Shown here piece by piece: positions 1 through 5,528 of a stretch of DNA of 5,528 nucleotides. Made by a program: the position numbers and the translations under genes. The notes below the pieces were generated by a model that did no database searches, was not told the DNA's origin, and worked only from the letters and a program-made list of their open reading frames with translations. Where the stretch lies: contig JAJYOS010000485.1 in the NCBI GenBank assembly GCA_021796055.1, forward strand, positions 1 through 5,528, written 5' to 3'. Position 1 is the stretch's first letter, and each line of letters starts with the position of its first letter. The stretch is from Bacteroidota bacterium. GTDB lineage: Bacteria; Bacteroidota; Kryptoniia; Kryptoniales; JAKASW01.

Positions 1-1
1 T

Positions 2-592
2 CATGCCCAGGTCATCGGTATGGCGGAGAAGAGGACGCGCGTGGCAGGGCTCTACATAGTGATGACAAAACGCGACACCTTTTTCTTTGCCGATACCACA
101 GTGAACGTCGACCCCACGGCGGAAGACCTCGCAGAGATTGCCATCATGACCTCGGAAGTCGTCAAACGCTTCAACATCGTCCCGAGGGTCGCGATGCTCT
201 CCTTCAGCAATTTTGGGAACACTCGGCTTCCCCAGTCTATCAAAGTACAGCAGGCCGTCACGATCGCACGCAAGCTCGATCCGTCGCTCGTCATCGACGG
301 CGAAGTCCAGGCTGACGTTGCGCTCTCGCCCGATGTCCTCGAGGAAGTCTACCCATTCTCGAACCTGAAGAACGGCGCCAATACCTTGATTTTTCCCGAT
401 TTGAACGCAGGCAATATTGCCTACAAGCTGATGGGAAAAATCGGCGGTGCGGCTTTGCTCGGGCCGATATTAATGGGAATGAAGAAACCGGTCCACGTCC
501 TGCAGCAGGGATGCGATGTAAACGCTATTGTGAACATTGCAGCCGTGTGCGCGGTGGAAGCGATAGACAGAATCAAGAACGGTTCCCGCTGA
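2..592 (+). CDS. maeB: NADP-dependent malic enzyme, C-terminal phosphotransacetylase-like domain (5'-truncated by window edge)
   Basis: The frame is open from base 2, so this is the last 196 residues of a longer protein whose start lies outside the window; the ATG at 20 is internal. The sequence matches the C-terminal PTA-like (PTA_PTB) domain of MaeB-type malic enzymes: FFADTTVNVDPTAEDLAEIA, then PRVAMLSFSNFG, LVIDGEVQADVALSPDVL, FPDLNAGNIAYKLM and GPILMGMKKPVHVLQQGCDV. MaeB proteins are about 750-770 residues: an N-terminal malic enzyme domain that oxidatively decarboxylates malate to pyruvate with NADP, and this C-terminal domain, known in the family as an acetyl-CoA-responsive regulatory module rather than an active acetyltransferase. 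A free-standing phosphate acetyltransferase is the alternative, but the PHVLQ/VNIAAV ending is more MaeB-like. The protein is cytoplasmic. It ends at TGA 590-592, immediately followed by the next gene in the same frame, suggesting co-transcription. Confidence 0.88.
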   Translation, partial: HAQVIGMAEKRTRVAGLYIVMTKRDTFFFADTTVNVDPTAEDLAEIAIMTSEVVKRFNIVPRVAMLSFSNFGNTRLPQSIKVQQAVTIARKLDPSLVIDGEVQADVALSPDVLEEVYPFSNLKNGANTLIFPDLNAGNIAYKLMGKIGGAALLGPILMGMKKPVHVLQQGCDVNAIVNIAAVCAVEAIDRIKNGSR

Positions 593-2191
593 TTGGATAT
601 TTGTCCCCCCGGGTTTCGCGGAAGTTACTTCTTCGCGCTTGCGACCGCCGGTCTTCTCGCGATGGCGTTTCCGTGGAACCCGGGTGGCGACGGACCGCCC
701 GACTACGATAAGGCCGGCATCGAGGCGGCGCGGCTGGTCGATATTGACAGCATGAAATCCGCTGTCGACTATCTCGCGTCCGATTCACTCGAGGGGAGAG
801 AGACCGGCGAACCCGGGCAGACAAAGGCCGCCAAATACATCGCGGGTCAGTTCAGGCTATTCGGACTCAAGCCGCTCGGCGACAGCGGGACTTATTTCCA
901 GCATTTCTTCGTCGACATAAGCCGTATCAGCGACTCGTCCTATCTGCGTTCGGGTGGCAAGTACTTCTGGGGCTCAAAAGATTTCCTGGTAATGCCATTC
1001 ACAGCGGCCGACACAAGCGTCACAGCCCAGATCATCTTCGCCGGTTACGGCTATGAAGACGGATCCTACTCCGATTACAAAGGCATGGATGTTACGGGAA
1101 AGATCGTCATGCTGCTGGGAGGGAACCCGAAGTTTGCCGACACTAACGACGTCATGGTTAGAACTGGCCTGTACAAGATGACGAACGCGGTAAGCAACGG
1201 CGCGGCCGCAGTCATAATGACAATCAACGACGGAGATGAAGGTTTCGCCCGGCTCCGGAAATCATTCAACGCGACAGACGGCGTTAAACAGATGTCGCTC
1301 GCTTCGGAAATCGGGAAGCCTGCGCAGTTCAAACCGGTCCAGCTTATCTACATCAGGGAAAGCATCGCCGACTCAATCCTTCTGTCAAGACACTTCACTT
1401 CCACCCGACTGGCCCGGAGAATTGACTCGCTTAAGGTACCGGTTTCGCTTCAATTGGGGAAAGCGACAGTCAGTGTGAGAATAGACCGCGAGACACGGGA
1501 AACCGAAAACGTCGTCGCCGTGCTTGGCGGAACGGACACCCTTCTTGACAGCCGATACATGGTATACTCCGCCCATTACGATCACCTGGGCATGACTCCT
1601 GATTGCGCAGTCTTTCACGGCGCGGACGACAACGCATCCGGTACGGCCACCGTCCTCGAGATCGCCCGCGCTTACGCCCTCTCCACTGTGAAGCCGAGGA
1701 GAAGTGTGGTATTCCTGACTGTCTCAGGCGAAGAGGAAGGCCTCCTGGGCTCAAAGTATTTCACCTCTCATTCCCCTATTCCCCTCGACAGCATAGTCGC
1801 GGACATCAACACGGACATGGATGGCAGAATCGATCCGGCTCACGAAGAGAGCGACAGCAACTACATTTACGTCATCGGTAGCAAGAGGCTCAGCAATGAG
1901 CTCGATTCTCTCCTCGTCGCGGCGGATAGCGAATCGGTGAAGCTTAGCCTTGATTACAGGTATGATGCCGAGAACGACCCGAACAGGTTCTATTATCGCA
2001 GCGACAGCTATAGTTTCGCGAGGCATAAAGTACCGACAATATTCTTCTTCAATGGAGTTCACACCGACTATCATAAGCCTTCCGATACAAGCGACAAGAT
2101 AGCGTTCTCTGTCATGCATAAGAGGGCAATCCTCATACTCCTCACAGGCTGGAAAGCGGCCAACCTCAGCTGGCGCTTAATGCCGAACTAG
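593..2191 (+). CDS. Secreted PA-domain M28 family zinc metallopeptidase
   Basis: This is a predicted co-catalytic di-zinc aminopeptidase-type hydrolase of 532 residues. A hydrophobic stretch at residues 11-27 (SYFFALATAGLLAMAFP) looks like a signal peptide, so it probably acts in the periplasm or outside the cell. Residues about 140-260 resemble a protease-associated (PA) insert (IIFAGYGYEDGSYSDYKGMD, then GKIVMLLGG). The M28 catalytic domain follows, with every expected ligand visible: H328 and D330 in SAHYDH, D345 in GADDNASG, E380/E381 in SGEEEG, D408 in INTDMDGR and H494 in HTDYHKPSDT. It is therefore predicted active; the substrate cannot be read from sequence. The start is uncertain. 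TTG 593 abuts the previous stop, and the only in-frame ATG nearby is at 662, which would remove most of the signal peptide. No clear Shine-Dalgarno precedes either, so I favour TTG with translational coupling to the upstream gene. Confidence 0.9.
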   Translation: MDICPPGFRGSYFFALATAGLLAMAFPWNPGGDGPPDYDKAGIEAARLVDIDSMKSAVDYLASDSLEGRETGEPGQTKAAKYIAGQFRLFGLKPLGDSGTYFQHFFVDISRISDSSYLRSGGKYFWGSKDFLVMPFTAADTSVTAQIIFAGYGYEDGSYSDYKGMDVTGKIVMLLGGNPKFADTNDVMVRTGLYKMTNAVSNGAAAVIMTINDGDEGFARLRKSFNATDGVKQMSLASEIGKPAQFKPVQLIYIRESIADSILLSRHFTSTRLARRIDSLKVPVSLQLGKATVSVRIDRETRETENVVAVLGGTDTLLDSRYMVYSAHYDHLGMTPDCAVFHGADDNASGTATVLEIARAYALSTVKPRRSVVFLTVSGEEEGLLGSKYFTSHSPIPLDSIVADINTDMDGRIDPAHEESDSNYIYVIGSKRLSNELDSLLVAADSESVKLSLDYRYDAENDPNRFYYRSDSYSFARHKVPTIFFFNGVHTDYHKPSDTSDKIAFSVMHKRAILILLTGWKAANLSWRLMPN

Positions 2192-2256
2192 GCGTCTTCC
2201 CCTCGCTTTAAGACAGCGGGCCTCAAACCACCTCAGCAGCTTCTTCCGCCCGGTAC

Positions 2257-2285
2257 TTGACAGGTATTCAGGTCTCGGTTATATT
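2257..2285 (+). promoter_or_regulatory. Sigma70-type promoter for the nirK operon
   Basis: A perfect -35 hexamer TTGACA (2257-2262) is followed by a 17-bp spacer and a TATATT -10 hexamer (2280-2285). The predicted transcription start is near 2292, giving a leader of about 180 nt before the nirK ATG. The spacer carries two CAGGT copies (2261-2265 and 2269-2273) at 8-bp spacing, a possible regulator contact. No recognisable FNR/NnrR box (TTGAT-N4-ATCAA) is seen near the promoter, so the nitrite or oxygen response, if any, is not explained by a familiar site. The call rests on hexamer match and position only. Confidence 0.65.
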
Positions 2286-2332
2286 AAGACTAAAACATCC
2301 GATATATGCAAGTATATATACAGACGAACCAG

Positions 2333-2397
2333 TATGATTTCTGAAGACTTGTCATATTTTTTTGTGGATATTTCAGATAATATAGTCCGAAATCATA
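2333..2397 (+). repeat. 9-bp inverted repeat in the nirK leader, potential two-part stem-loop
   Basis: TATGATTTC (2333-2341) is perfectly complemented by GAAATCATA (2389-2397), 47 bases apart. Inside it, TCTGAAG (2340-2346) can pair with TTTCAGA (2371-2377), six Watson-Crick pairs plus one G-U. The two stems share bases 2340-2341, so they could stack with a one-sided bulge of about 12 bases and an AT-rich apical loop containing a T-run (2357-2363). It lies downstream of the predicted transcription start, so it could act as RNA structure; the arms could equally be spaced protein-binding half-sites. AT-rich DNA yields chance repeats, so function is unproven. Confidence 0.4.
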
Positions 2398-2426
2398 AGA
2401 ACAATCTAAACTACACTGGCGGCGCA

Positions 2427-2447
2427 ATCCCAATGCGGCTTTGGGGT
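2427..2447 (+). promoter_or_regulatory. Small hairpin just upstream of the nirK ribosome binding site
   Basis: AATCCCAA (2426-2433) and TTGGGGT (2441-2447) can form a 7-bp stem (2427-2433 with 2441-2447, one G-U pair) closing a 7-base TGCGGCT loop. It ends 10 bases before the Shine-Dalgarno sequence and does not cover it. It may simply keep the ribosome binding site exposed, or be chance. Confidence 0.3.
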
Positions 2448-2456
2448 ACCATCGGC

Positions 2457-2463
2457 GAGGAGA
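2457..2463 (+). promoter_or_regulatory. Shine-Dalgarno sequence deciding the nirK start
   Basis: GAGGAGA sits about 8 bases before ATG 2471. A longer in-frame TTG start at 2441 is possible on paper, but it would place this site inside the gene and add ten charged residues ahead of the signal peptide. The site therefore selects ATG 2471. Confidence 0.8.
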
Positions 2464-2470
2464 ACTCGAA

Positions 2471-3985
2471 ATGAAGTTGAAATTCAAATGGTTGAGGCTC
2501 GTTTCCGCAGCCCTGATAGTCACCCTGATCTCGGCGTTTGCCTTCATCTATTCAGGTTGCGACACCGGCTATTCAAATGAAATAGAGGGATCGGAAGAGG
2601 CCATACTAACAACCGCGCCGAACGTTCCGCCCCCGATAACGCGGGACCACCCCACGAAGGTCAGCGTCAGACTTTTCACGAAGGAAAAGATCGGAAGGCT
2701 TGCCGACGGAGTTCAGTACGTATTCTGGACGTTCAATGGAACCGTTCCGGGGCCGATGATCCGGGTTCGTCAGGGCGATCTTGTAGAGATCCATTTAAGC
2801 AACGACCCTTCTGATATGATGGCCCACAACATTGACCTTCATGCAGTAATTGGACCCGGGGGCGGTGCCGCTTCTTCCGTCACCCTACCAGGCCACACGT
2901 CGGTATTCTCCTTCAGAGCTCTACACGCGGGCCTGTTCGTCTATCATTGTGCCACACCACCCGTGCCAATGCATATCGCGAACGGCATGTATGGGTTGAT
3001 TCTCGTTCAGCCAAAGGAGGGTTTTCCGCCGGCTGACAAAGAGTACTACATAATGCAGAGCGAATTCTATACGACCGGAAATTACGGCGACCCCGGACTC
3101 CAGCAATTCGATCTTCAGAAAGCACTCGATGAAGATCCCACCTATGTTGTCTTTAACGGTTCGGTCGGGGCACTCACGGGCCAAAACGCGCTTACTGCCG
3201 AAGAAGGACAGCGAGTCCGGCTTTATGTCGGGAATATTGGGCCCAACCTCATTTCCTCTTTCCACGTCATCGGAGAAATGTTCGATAACGTTTACGGAGA
3301 AGGAGGTTCAACGGTCACCGGCCATGATATCCAGACAACATTGATCCCTGCAGGTGGAGCGGCGATTGTTGAGTTCAAAGCAGAAGTCCCCGGCACGTAC
3401 ACTCTAGTCGACCATTCCATCTTCCGCGCGTTCAACAAAGGAGCCATCGGACAGCTTGTCGTCAACGGACCGCCGAAGCCGCACATTTATTCCGGTAAGG
3501 AGGCCGACGAGATCTATCTCGGCGAGCAATTGTTCATGCAAGAGCCATCGGGCAACGCAAGCAAAGAGGAGGAGAACCGTCAGCACGAGATGATAAGTCA
3601 TCCAACAGGCCAGATGCAGGTCGCGACATCCGCGGACGCGAACGAAACCGGTGACCACATATTCGGAAGGACCTGCATCGCTTGCCACCAGGCCAATGCG
3701 AGGGGGATTCCAAACGTTTTCCCGCCCTTGTCCGGCTCGAATTTTCTTGCGGCCAATAAATCCAGAGCGATCGATTTCGTCATGCGCGGCCATTCGGGCG
3801 TGATCCAAGTCAACGGAAAGACTTTCAACAATACTATGCCTCCTCAGCCGCTCACCGATCAGCAAATCGCAAGAGTACTTTCGTATGTGCGGACCCACTT
3901 TGGAAATAACATGAGCCCAGTGACGGCGAAGGAGGTCGAGTTGGTCAGGCATAAACAGATGATTACCGCCAGTAAAGCAAACTAG
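2471..3985 (+). CDS. nirK: AniA-like copper nitrite reductase lipoprotein with fused C-terminal cytochrome c
   Basis: This enzyme reduces nitrite to NO in the periplasm. The 504 residues, counted from ATG 2471, run as follows. A signal peptide ends in IYSGC, with C30 the likely lipidated Cys. Two cupredoxin domains span about 50-335 and closely resemble Neisseria AniA (VYHCATPPVPMHIANGMYGL, VFNGSVGALTGQNAL, LVDHSIFRAFNKGA). All NirK residues are present: type 1 copper H119, C160, H168, M173; type 2 copper H124, H159, H315; catalytic D122 and H265. A linker of about 55 residues rich in His, Met and Gln leads to a class I cytochrome c domain (about 395-485) with heme motif CIACH (C402, C405, H406) and probable axial M456 in NNTMPPQP. 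AniA itself lacks this heme domain; such three-domain NirKs are known, for example in Ralstonia pickettii. It is first in an operon with the nirV-like and sco genes. Confidence 0.95.
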   Translation: MKLKFKWLRLVSAALIVTLISAFAFIYSGCDTGYSNEIEGSEEAILTTAPNVPPPITRDHPTKVSVRLFTKEKIGRLADGVQYVFWTFNGTVPGPMIRVRQGDLVEIHLSNDPSDMMAHNIDLHAVIGPGGGAASSVTLPGHTSVFSFRALHAGLFVYHCATPPVPMHIANGMYGLILVQPKEGFPPADKEYYIMQSEFYTTGNYGDPGLQQFDLQKALDEDPTYVVFNGSVGALTGQNALTAEEGQRVRLYVGNIGPNLISSFHVIGEMFDNVYGEGGSTVTGHDIQTTLIPAGGAAIVEFKAEVPGTYTLVDHSIFRAFNKGAIGQLVVNGPPKPHIYSGKEADEIYLGEQLFMQEPSGNASKEEENRQHEMISHPTGQMQVATSADANETGDHIFGRTCIACHQANARGIPNVFPPLSGSNFLAANKSRAIDFVMRGHSGVIQVNGKTFNNTMPPQPLTDQQIARVLSYVRTHFGNNMSPVTAKEVELVRHKQMITASKAN

Positions 3986-3991
3986 AGGGAG
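3986..3991 (+). promoter_or_regulatory. Shine-Dalgarno sequence for the nirV-like gene
   Basis: AGGGAG begins at the base after the nirK stop codon (TAG 3983-3985) and ends 5 bases before ATG 3997. The 11-bp spacing between the two genes supports co-transcription. Confidence 0.75.
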
Positions 3992-3996
3992 TATCA

Positions 3997-4815
3997 ATGT
4001 CCTTCCCCACAAGAATCAATCACAAAGGATTCGGGGCCGTACTCCTACTGGCAGGCATCGTCCTGGGTCAGCCGCGACTTAACAGCCCGGAAGCGAATAG
4101 CACCTCAATGACTCTAATCAAGGGCGGATTATATGTCCCGTTCGCTAAGGAGGACGGGCACACGGTCAAAGTGAGGATCAAGTCGTTCTACACGGATCTC
4201 CACCTCGTCACCAACTTCGAGTATCTGGAATTCGTTAAATCCAATCCGGAATGGAGACGTTCGCATGTGAAGCCCATATTCGCGGACGGAAACTACCTCA
4301 GAAACTGGAGCGGTGATCTGGCCCTCGGGATGGATGCCCCTCCCAACGATCCGGTGGTCTACGTGTCGTGGTACGCTGCACGCGCCTATTGTGTCTGGCG
4401 CGGCAAAAGGCTCCCCAGCATAGATGAATGGGATTACGCTGCGGGAAGAATGACTCGGCATGAAAGCGACGAGAGGCTTCTGAACAGAGACCTGAACCGC
4501 TGGTACGGCGCGAAGGCCCGGAAAGAACACCGGCTTGCCCAACGGACAGGCGGCGGGAGCGGATTGGTCACGCCCGCGGGAAAATACTGGGAATGGGTCG
4601 AAGATTTCGGGAGTTTACTTCTCGGCGGTGTGTCCGACGGTTCATCGGACCTTTTCTCGTGTGGCGGCGCATCGGCAGGTTTCAGCGATCCGACGAACTA
4701 CTCCGCTTTCTTGAGATATGCGTTCCTGAGCGGCCTCAAGCCGAACTACTGCCTGCCCAATCTGAGTTTCAGACCCGTGATGGACCTAAACCGTAATACG
4801 AAGAAAAGAAAATGA
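3997..4815 (+). CDS. nirV: NirV-like SUMF1/formylglycine-generating-enzyme-fold protein, exported
   Basis: The 272-residue product has a signal peptide (hydrophobic GAVLLLAGIVLG, about 13-24), so it should act in the periplasm with NirK. The rest has the FGE-sulfatase/SUMF1 fold pattern: MTLIKGGLYVPF (38-49), SFYTDLHLVTNFEYLEFV (63-80), the hallmark VSWYAARAYCVWRGKRLPS (123-141) with DEWDYAA, WEWVEDFG (198-205) and a terminal NLSFRP (255-260). True FGEs use two cysteines five residues apart after an RGGS motif to bind copper and oxidise sulfatase Cys. Here RGGS is replaced by SCGGAS and that cysteine pair is absent. The only cysteines are C132, C222 and C252. Sulfatase activation is therefore unlikely. 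Genes of this fold directly downstream of nirK are known as nirV, of undefined function; the symbol rests on fold and position. It overlaps sco by 4 bp. Confidence 0.8.
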   Translation: MSFPTRINHKGFGAVLLLAGIVLGQPRLNSPEANSTSMTLIKGGLYVPFAKEDGHTVKVRIKSFYTDLHLVTNFEYLEFVKSNPEWRRSHVKPIFADGNYLRNWSGDLALGMDAPPNDPVVYVSWYAARAYCVWRGKRLPSIDEWDYAAGRMTRHESDERLLNRDLNRWYGAKARKEHRLAQRTGGGSGLVTPAGKYWEWVEDFGSLLLGGVSDGSSDLFSCGGASAGFSDPTNYSAFLRYAFLSGLKPNYCLPNLSFRPVMDLNRNTKKRK

Positions 4816-5489
4816 AATTGACCGTCTTGTCTATATCCGTCGCCGCATTTTTGGTTTCAGTCGCCGGGGCAACATGGCTGCTTCAAACAGGCGACGCGAA
4901 GAATCAGACGCTCACTTCGAGCCGGCATTCCGGGAATTTGGATTCAAGCCCCGCAGACACTTGCTGTACATCCGGAATGCCCGAGGGGACCAGCGAGGGC
5001 TCTCTCTACGTGCTTCGTTCCAAATGGACAAATCAGAACGGTGACCGGATAAGCCTCTCGGACCTCGGTGGAAAAATACGAGTTGTCGCGATGTTTTACT
5101 CTCGCTGCCCGTATGCATGCCCCATGACAATAAACGACATGAAGAAAATCGAAGCCTCTATCCCCTCCGATCTCCGGGAGCAGGTAGGGTTTGTTCTAGT
5201 ATCCTTCGACCCCGCGCAGGACACGCCGCAGACTCTACGAGAGATGGCGGACAGCCTCGGGCTTGACGGGGGAAGATGGACCCTGCTCACCGGGAGTACG
5301 CGCGATGACAGGACACTGGCAGCCTTGCTCGGCGTGGAGTTCGAGAAGAAGGCTGACGGTACATTTATGCATTCGACTCAAATAACCGTGTTGAATTCGA
5401 CAGGAGGGATAGTCTACAAACACTTCGGATTGAACCAACCCATCGACGATGTTGTTCGGGCGGTAGTAGGCTCTACCGGACAACGGTAA
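4812..5489 (+). CDS. SCO1/SenC/PrrC family copper chaperone, membrane-anchored
   Basis: SCO proteins are thioredoxin-fold periplasmic copper carriers or thiol reductases, best known for loading the CuA site of cytochrome oxidase. This 225-residue product has an N-terminal hydrophobic segment (about 4-24, no lipobox), likely an anchor or signal peptide. A thioredoxin-like domain follows from about residue 63. The copper ligands are all present: C99 and C103 in SRCPYACPMT, and H187 in GTFMHSTQITVLN. The VSFDPAQDTP motif (130-139) is also typical. An unusual C51-C52 pair lies in the flexible stretch before the domain. The start ATG overlaps the nirV-like stop (ATGA, 4812-4815), implying translational coupling; the A-rich AAGAAAAG just upstream is at best a weak ribosome binding site. 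Position in the operon suggests copper supply to NirK, or to its partner, rather than to an oxidase. That assignment is inference. No clear terminator follows before the window ends. Confidence 0.92.
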   Translation: MKLTVLSISVAAFLVSVAGATWLLQTGDAKNQTLTSSRHSGNLDSSPADTCCTSGMPEGTSEGSLYVLRSKWTNQNGDRISLSDLGGKIRVVAMFYSRCPYACPMTINDMKKIEASIPSDLREQVGFVLVSFDPAQDTPQTLREMADSLGLDGGRWTLLTGSTRDDRTLAALLGVEFEKKADGTFMHSTQITVLNSTGGIVYKHFGLNQPIDDVVRAVVGSTGQR

Positions 5490-5528
5490 GAATTAACAAA
5501 CGCGAGTTCACGTTTCAACCAAATCAGA

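Larger units (their letters stand above)
2192..2470. other. Intergenic region and predicted nirK leader
   Basis: This is 279 bases without a convincing gene. The first 60 bases are GC-balanced and contain only short competing stems (GTCTT/AAGAC at 2194-2198/2210-2214, CTCGCT/AGCGGG around 2202-2220) with no T-run, so no clear terminator for the peptidase gene is seen. From about 2257 there is a strong sigma70-like promoter. From about 2280 to 2410 the sequence is markedly AT-rich, including the 10-bp palindrome GTATATATAC (2312-2321). The last 50 bases return to higher GC and carry a small hairpin and the nirK ribosome binding site. A minus-strand frame through here lacks protein-like character. 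Confidence 0.7.

Noticed and set aside
593..2191. Readthrough fusion of malic enzyme and peptidase
   Set aside because: The malic enzyme domain ends at its normal point and the peptidase begins with a signal-like segment, so the TGA is best read as a true stop.
2194..2220. Terminator after the M28 peptidase gene
   Set aside because: The two short stems here overlap and exclude each other, and no T-tract follows.
2301..2322. AT-rich palindrome GTATATATAC as a specific operator
   Set aside because: Alternating TA runs make self-complementary strings by chance in AT-rich DNA, and no known regulator motif matches.
2290..2547. An 85-codon minus-strand frame across the nirK leader
   Set aside because: It overlaps the nirK signal peptide and AT-rich leader, has no protein-like pattern and no convincing start region, and competes with a clear + strand promoter.
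3404..4012. A 202-codon open frame on the minus strand
   Set aside because: It lies antisense to nirK, whose motifs are unambiguous, and its translation has no recognisable domain. It is a shadow of coding constraint on the other strand.
5461..5478. Inverted repeat CGGTAG/CTACCG near the end of sco as a terminator
   Set aside because: The stem is only 6 bp, lies inside the coding sequence, and is not followed by a T-run. A second imperfect stem at 5498-5515 has a mismatch, a tiny loop and only three Ts.
1..5528. CRISPR array, tRNA or rRNA genes, insertion sequences or phage genes
   Set aside because: No regularly spaced repeats, structural RNA signatures, transposase motifs or terminal inverted repeats were seen on either strand.

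Overview
The window looks like chromosomal DNA from a Gram-negative, respiring bacterium. It has five protein genes, all on the + strand. Three are preserved end to end as a compact copper nitrite reductase operon. The protein types fit the Bacteroidota/Ignavibacteriota (FCB) side of the tree: a MaeB-type malic enzyme, a secreted PA-domain M28 peptidase, and an AniA-like lipoprotein NirK carrying a cytochrome c. This placement is inferred from family resemblance only and is weak. A near-consensus sigma70 promoter argues against a classical Bacteroidia genome, where the housekeeping promoter differs.

Layout. Positions 2-592 are the 3' end of a NADP-type malic enzyme gene, covering its phosphotransacetylase-like C-terminal domain. 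A secreted zinc aminopeptidase-type gene (593-2191) follows in the same reading frame, directly after the stop codon. Positions 2192-2470 are non-coding and AT-rich. They hold a TTGACA-17-TATATT promoter (2257-2285), a predicted leader of about 180 nt with a 9-bp inverted repeat (2333-2341/2389-2397), and a small hairpin just upstream of the nirK ribosome binding site. The operon is nirK-cytochrome c fusion (2471-3985), an 11-bp gap, a NirV-like SUMF1/FGE-fold protein (3997-4815), a 4-bp ATGA overlap, then a SCO/SenC copper chaperone (4812-5489). The last 39 bases (5490-5528) hold no gene or convincing terminator.

How the genes fit together. NirK reduces nitrite to nitric oxide in the periplasm. 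Its fused heme c domain probably delivers electrons to the type 1 copper. SCO proteins bind copper through a CxxxC plus a distal His, so the downstream sco gene is a plausible copper-supply factor for NirK. The NirV-like protein keeps the FGE fold signature but lacks the two cysteines that bind copper in true formylglycine-generating enzymes. It is therefore unlikely to be a sulfatase activator, and its role in NirK maturation or function is open. No NO reductase or N2O reductase gene is visible here.

The most interesting points are the three-gene NirK module with its catalytically altered FGE-like partner, the vicinal cysteine pair in the SCO protein, and the structured leader ahead of nirK. 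The component families are known. I do not see a wholly new system here.
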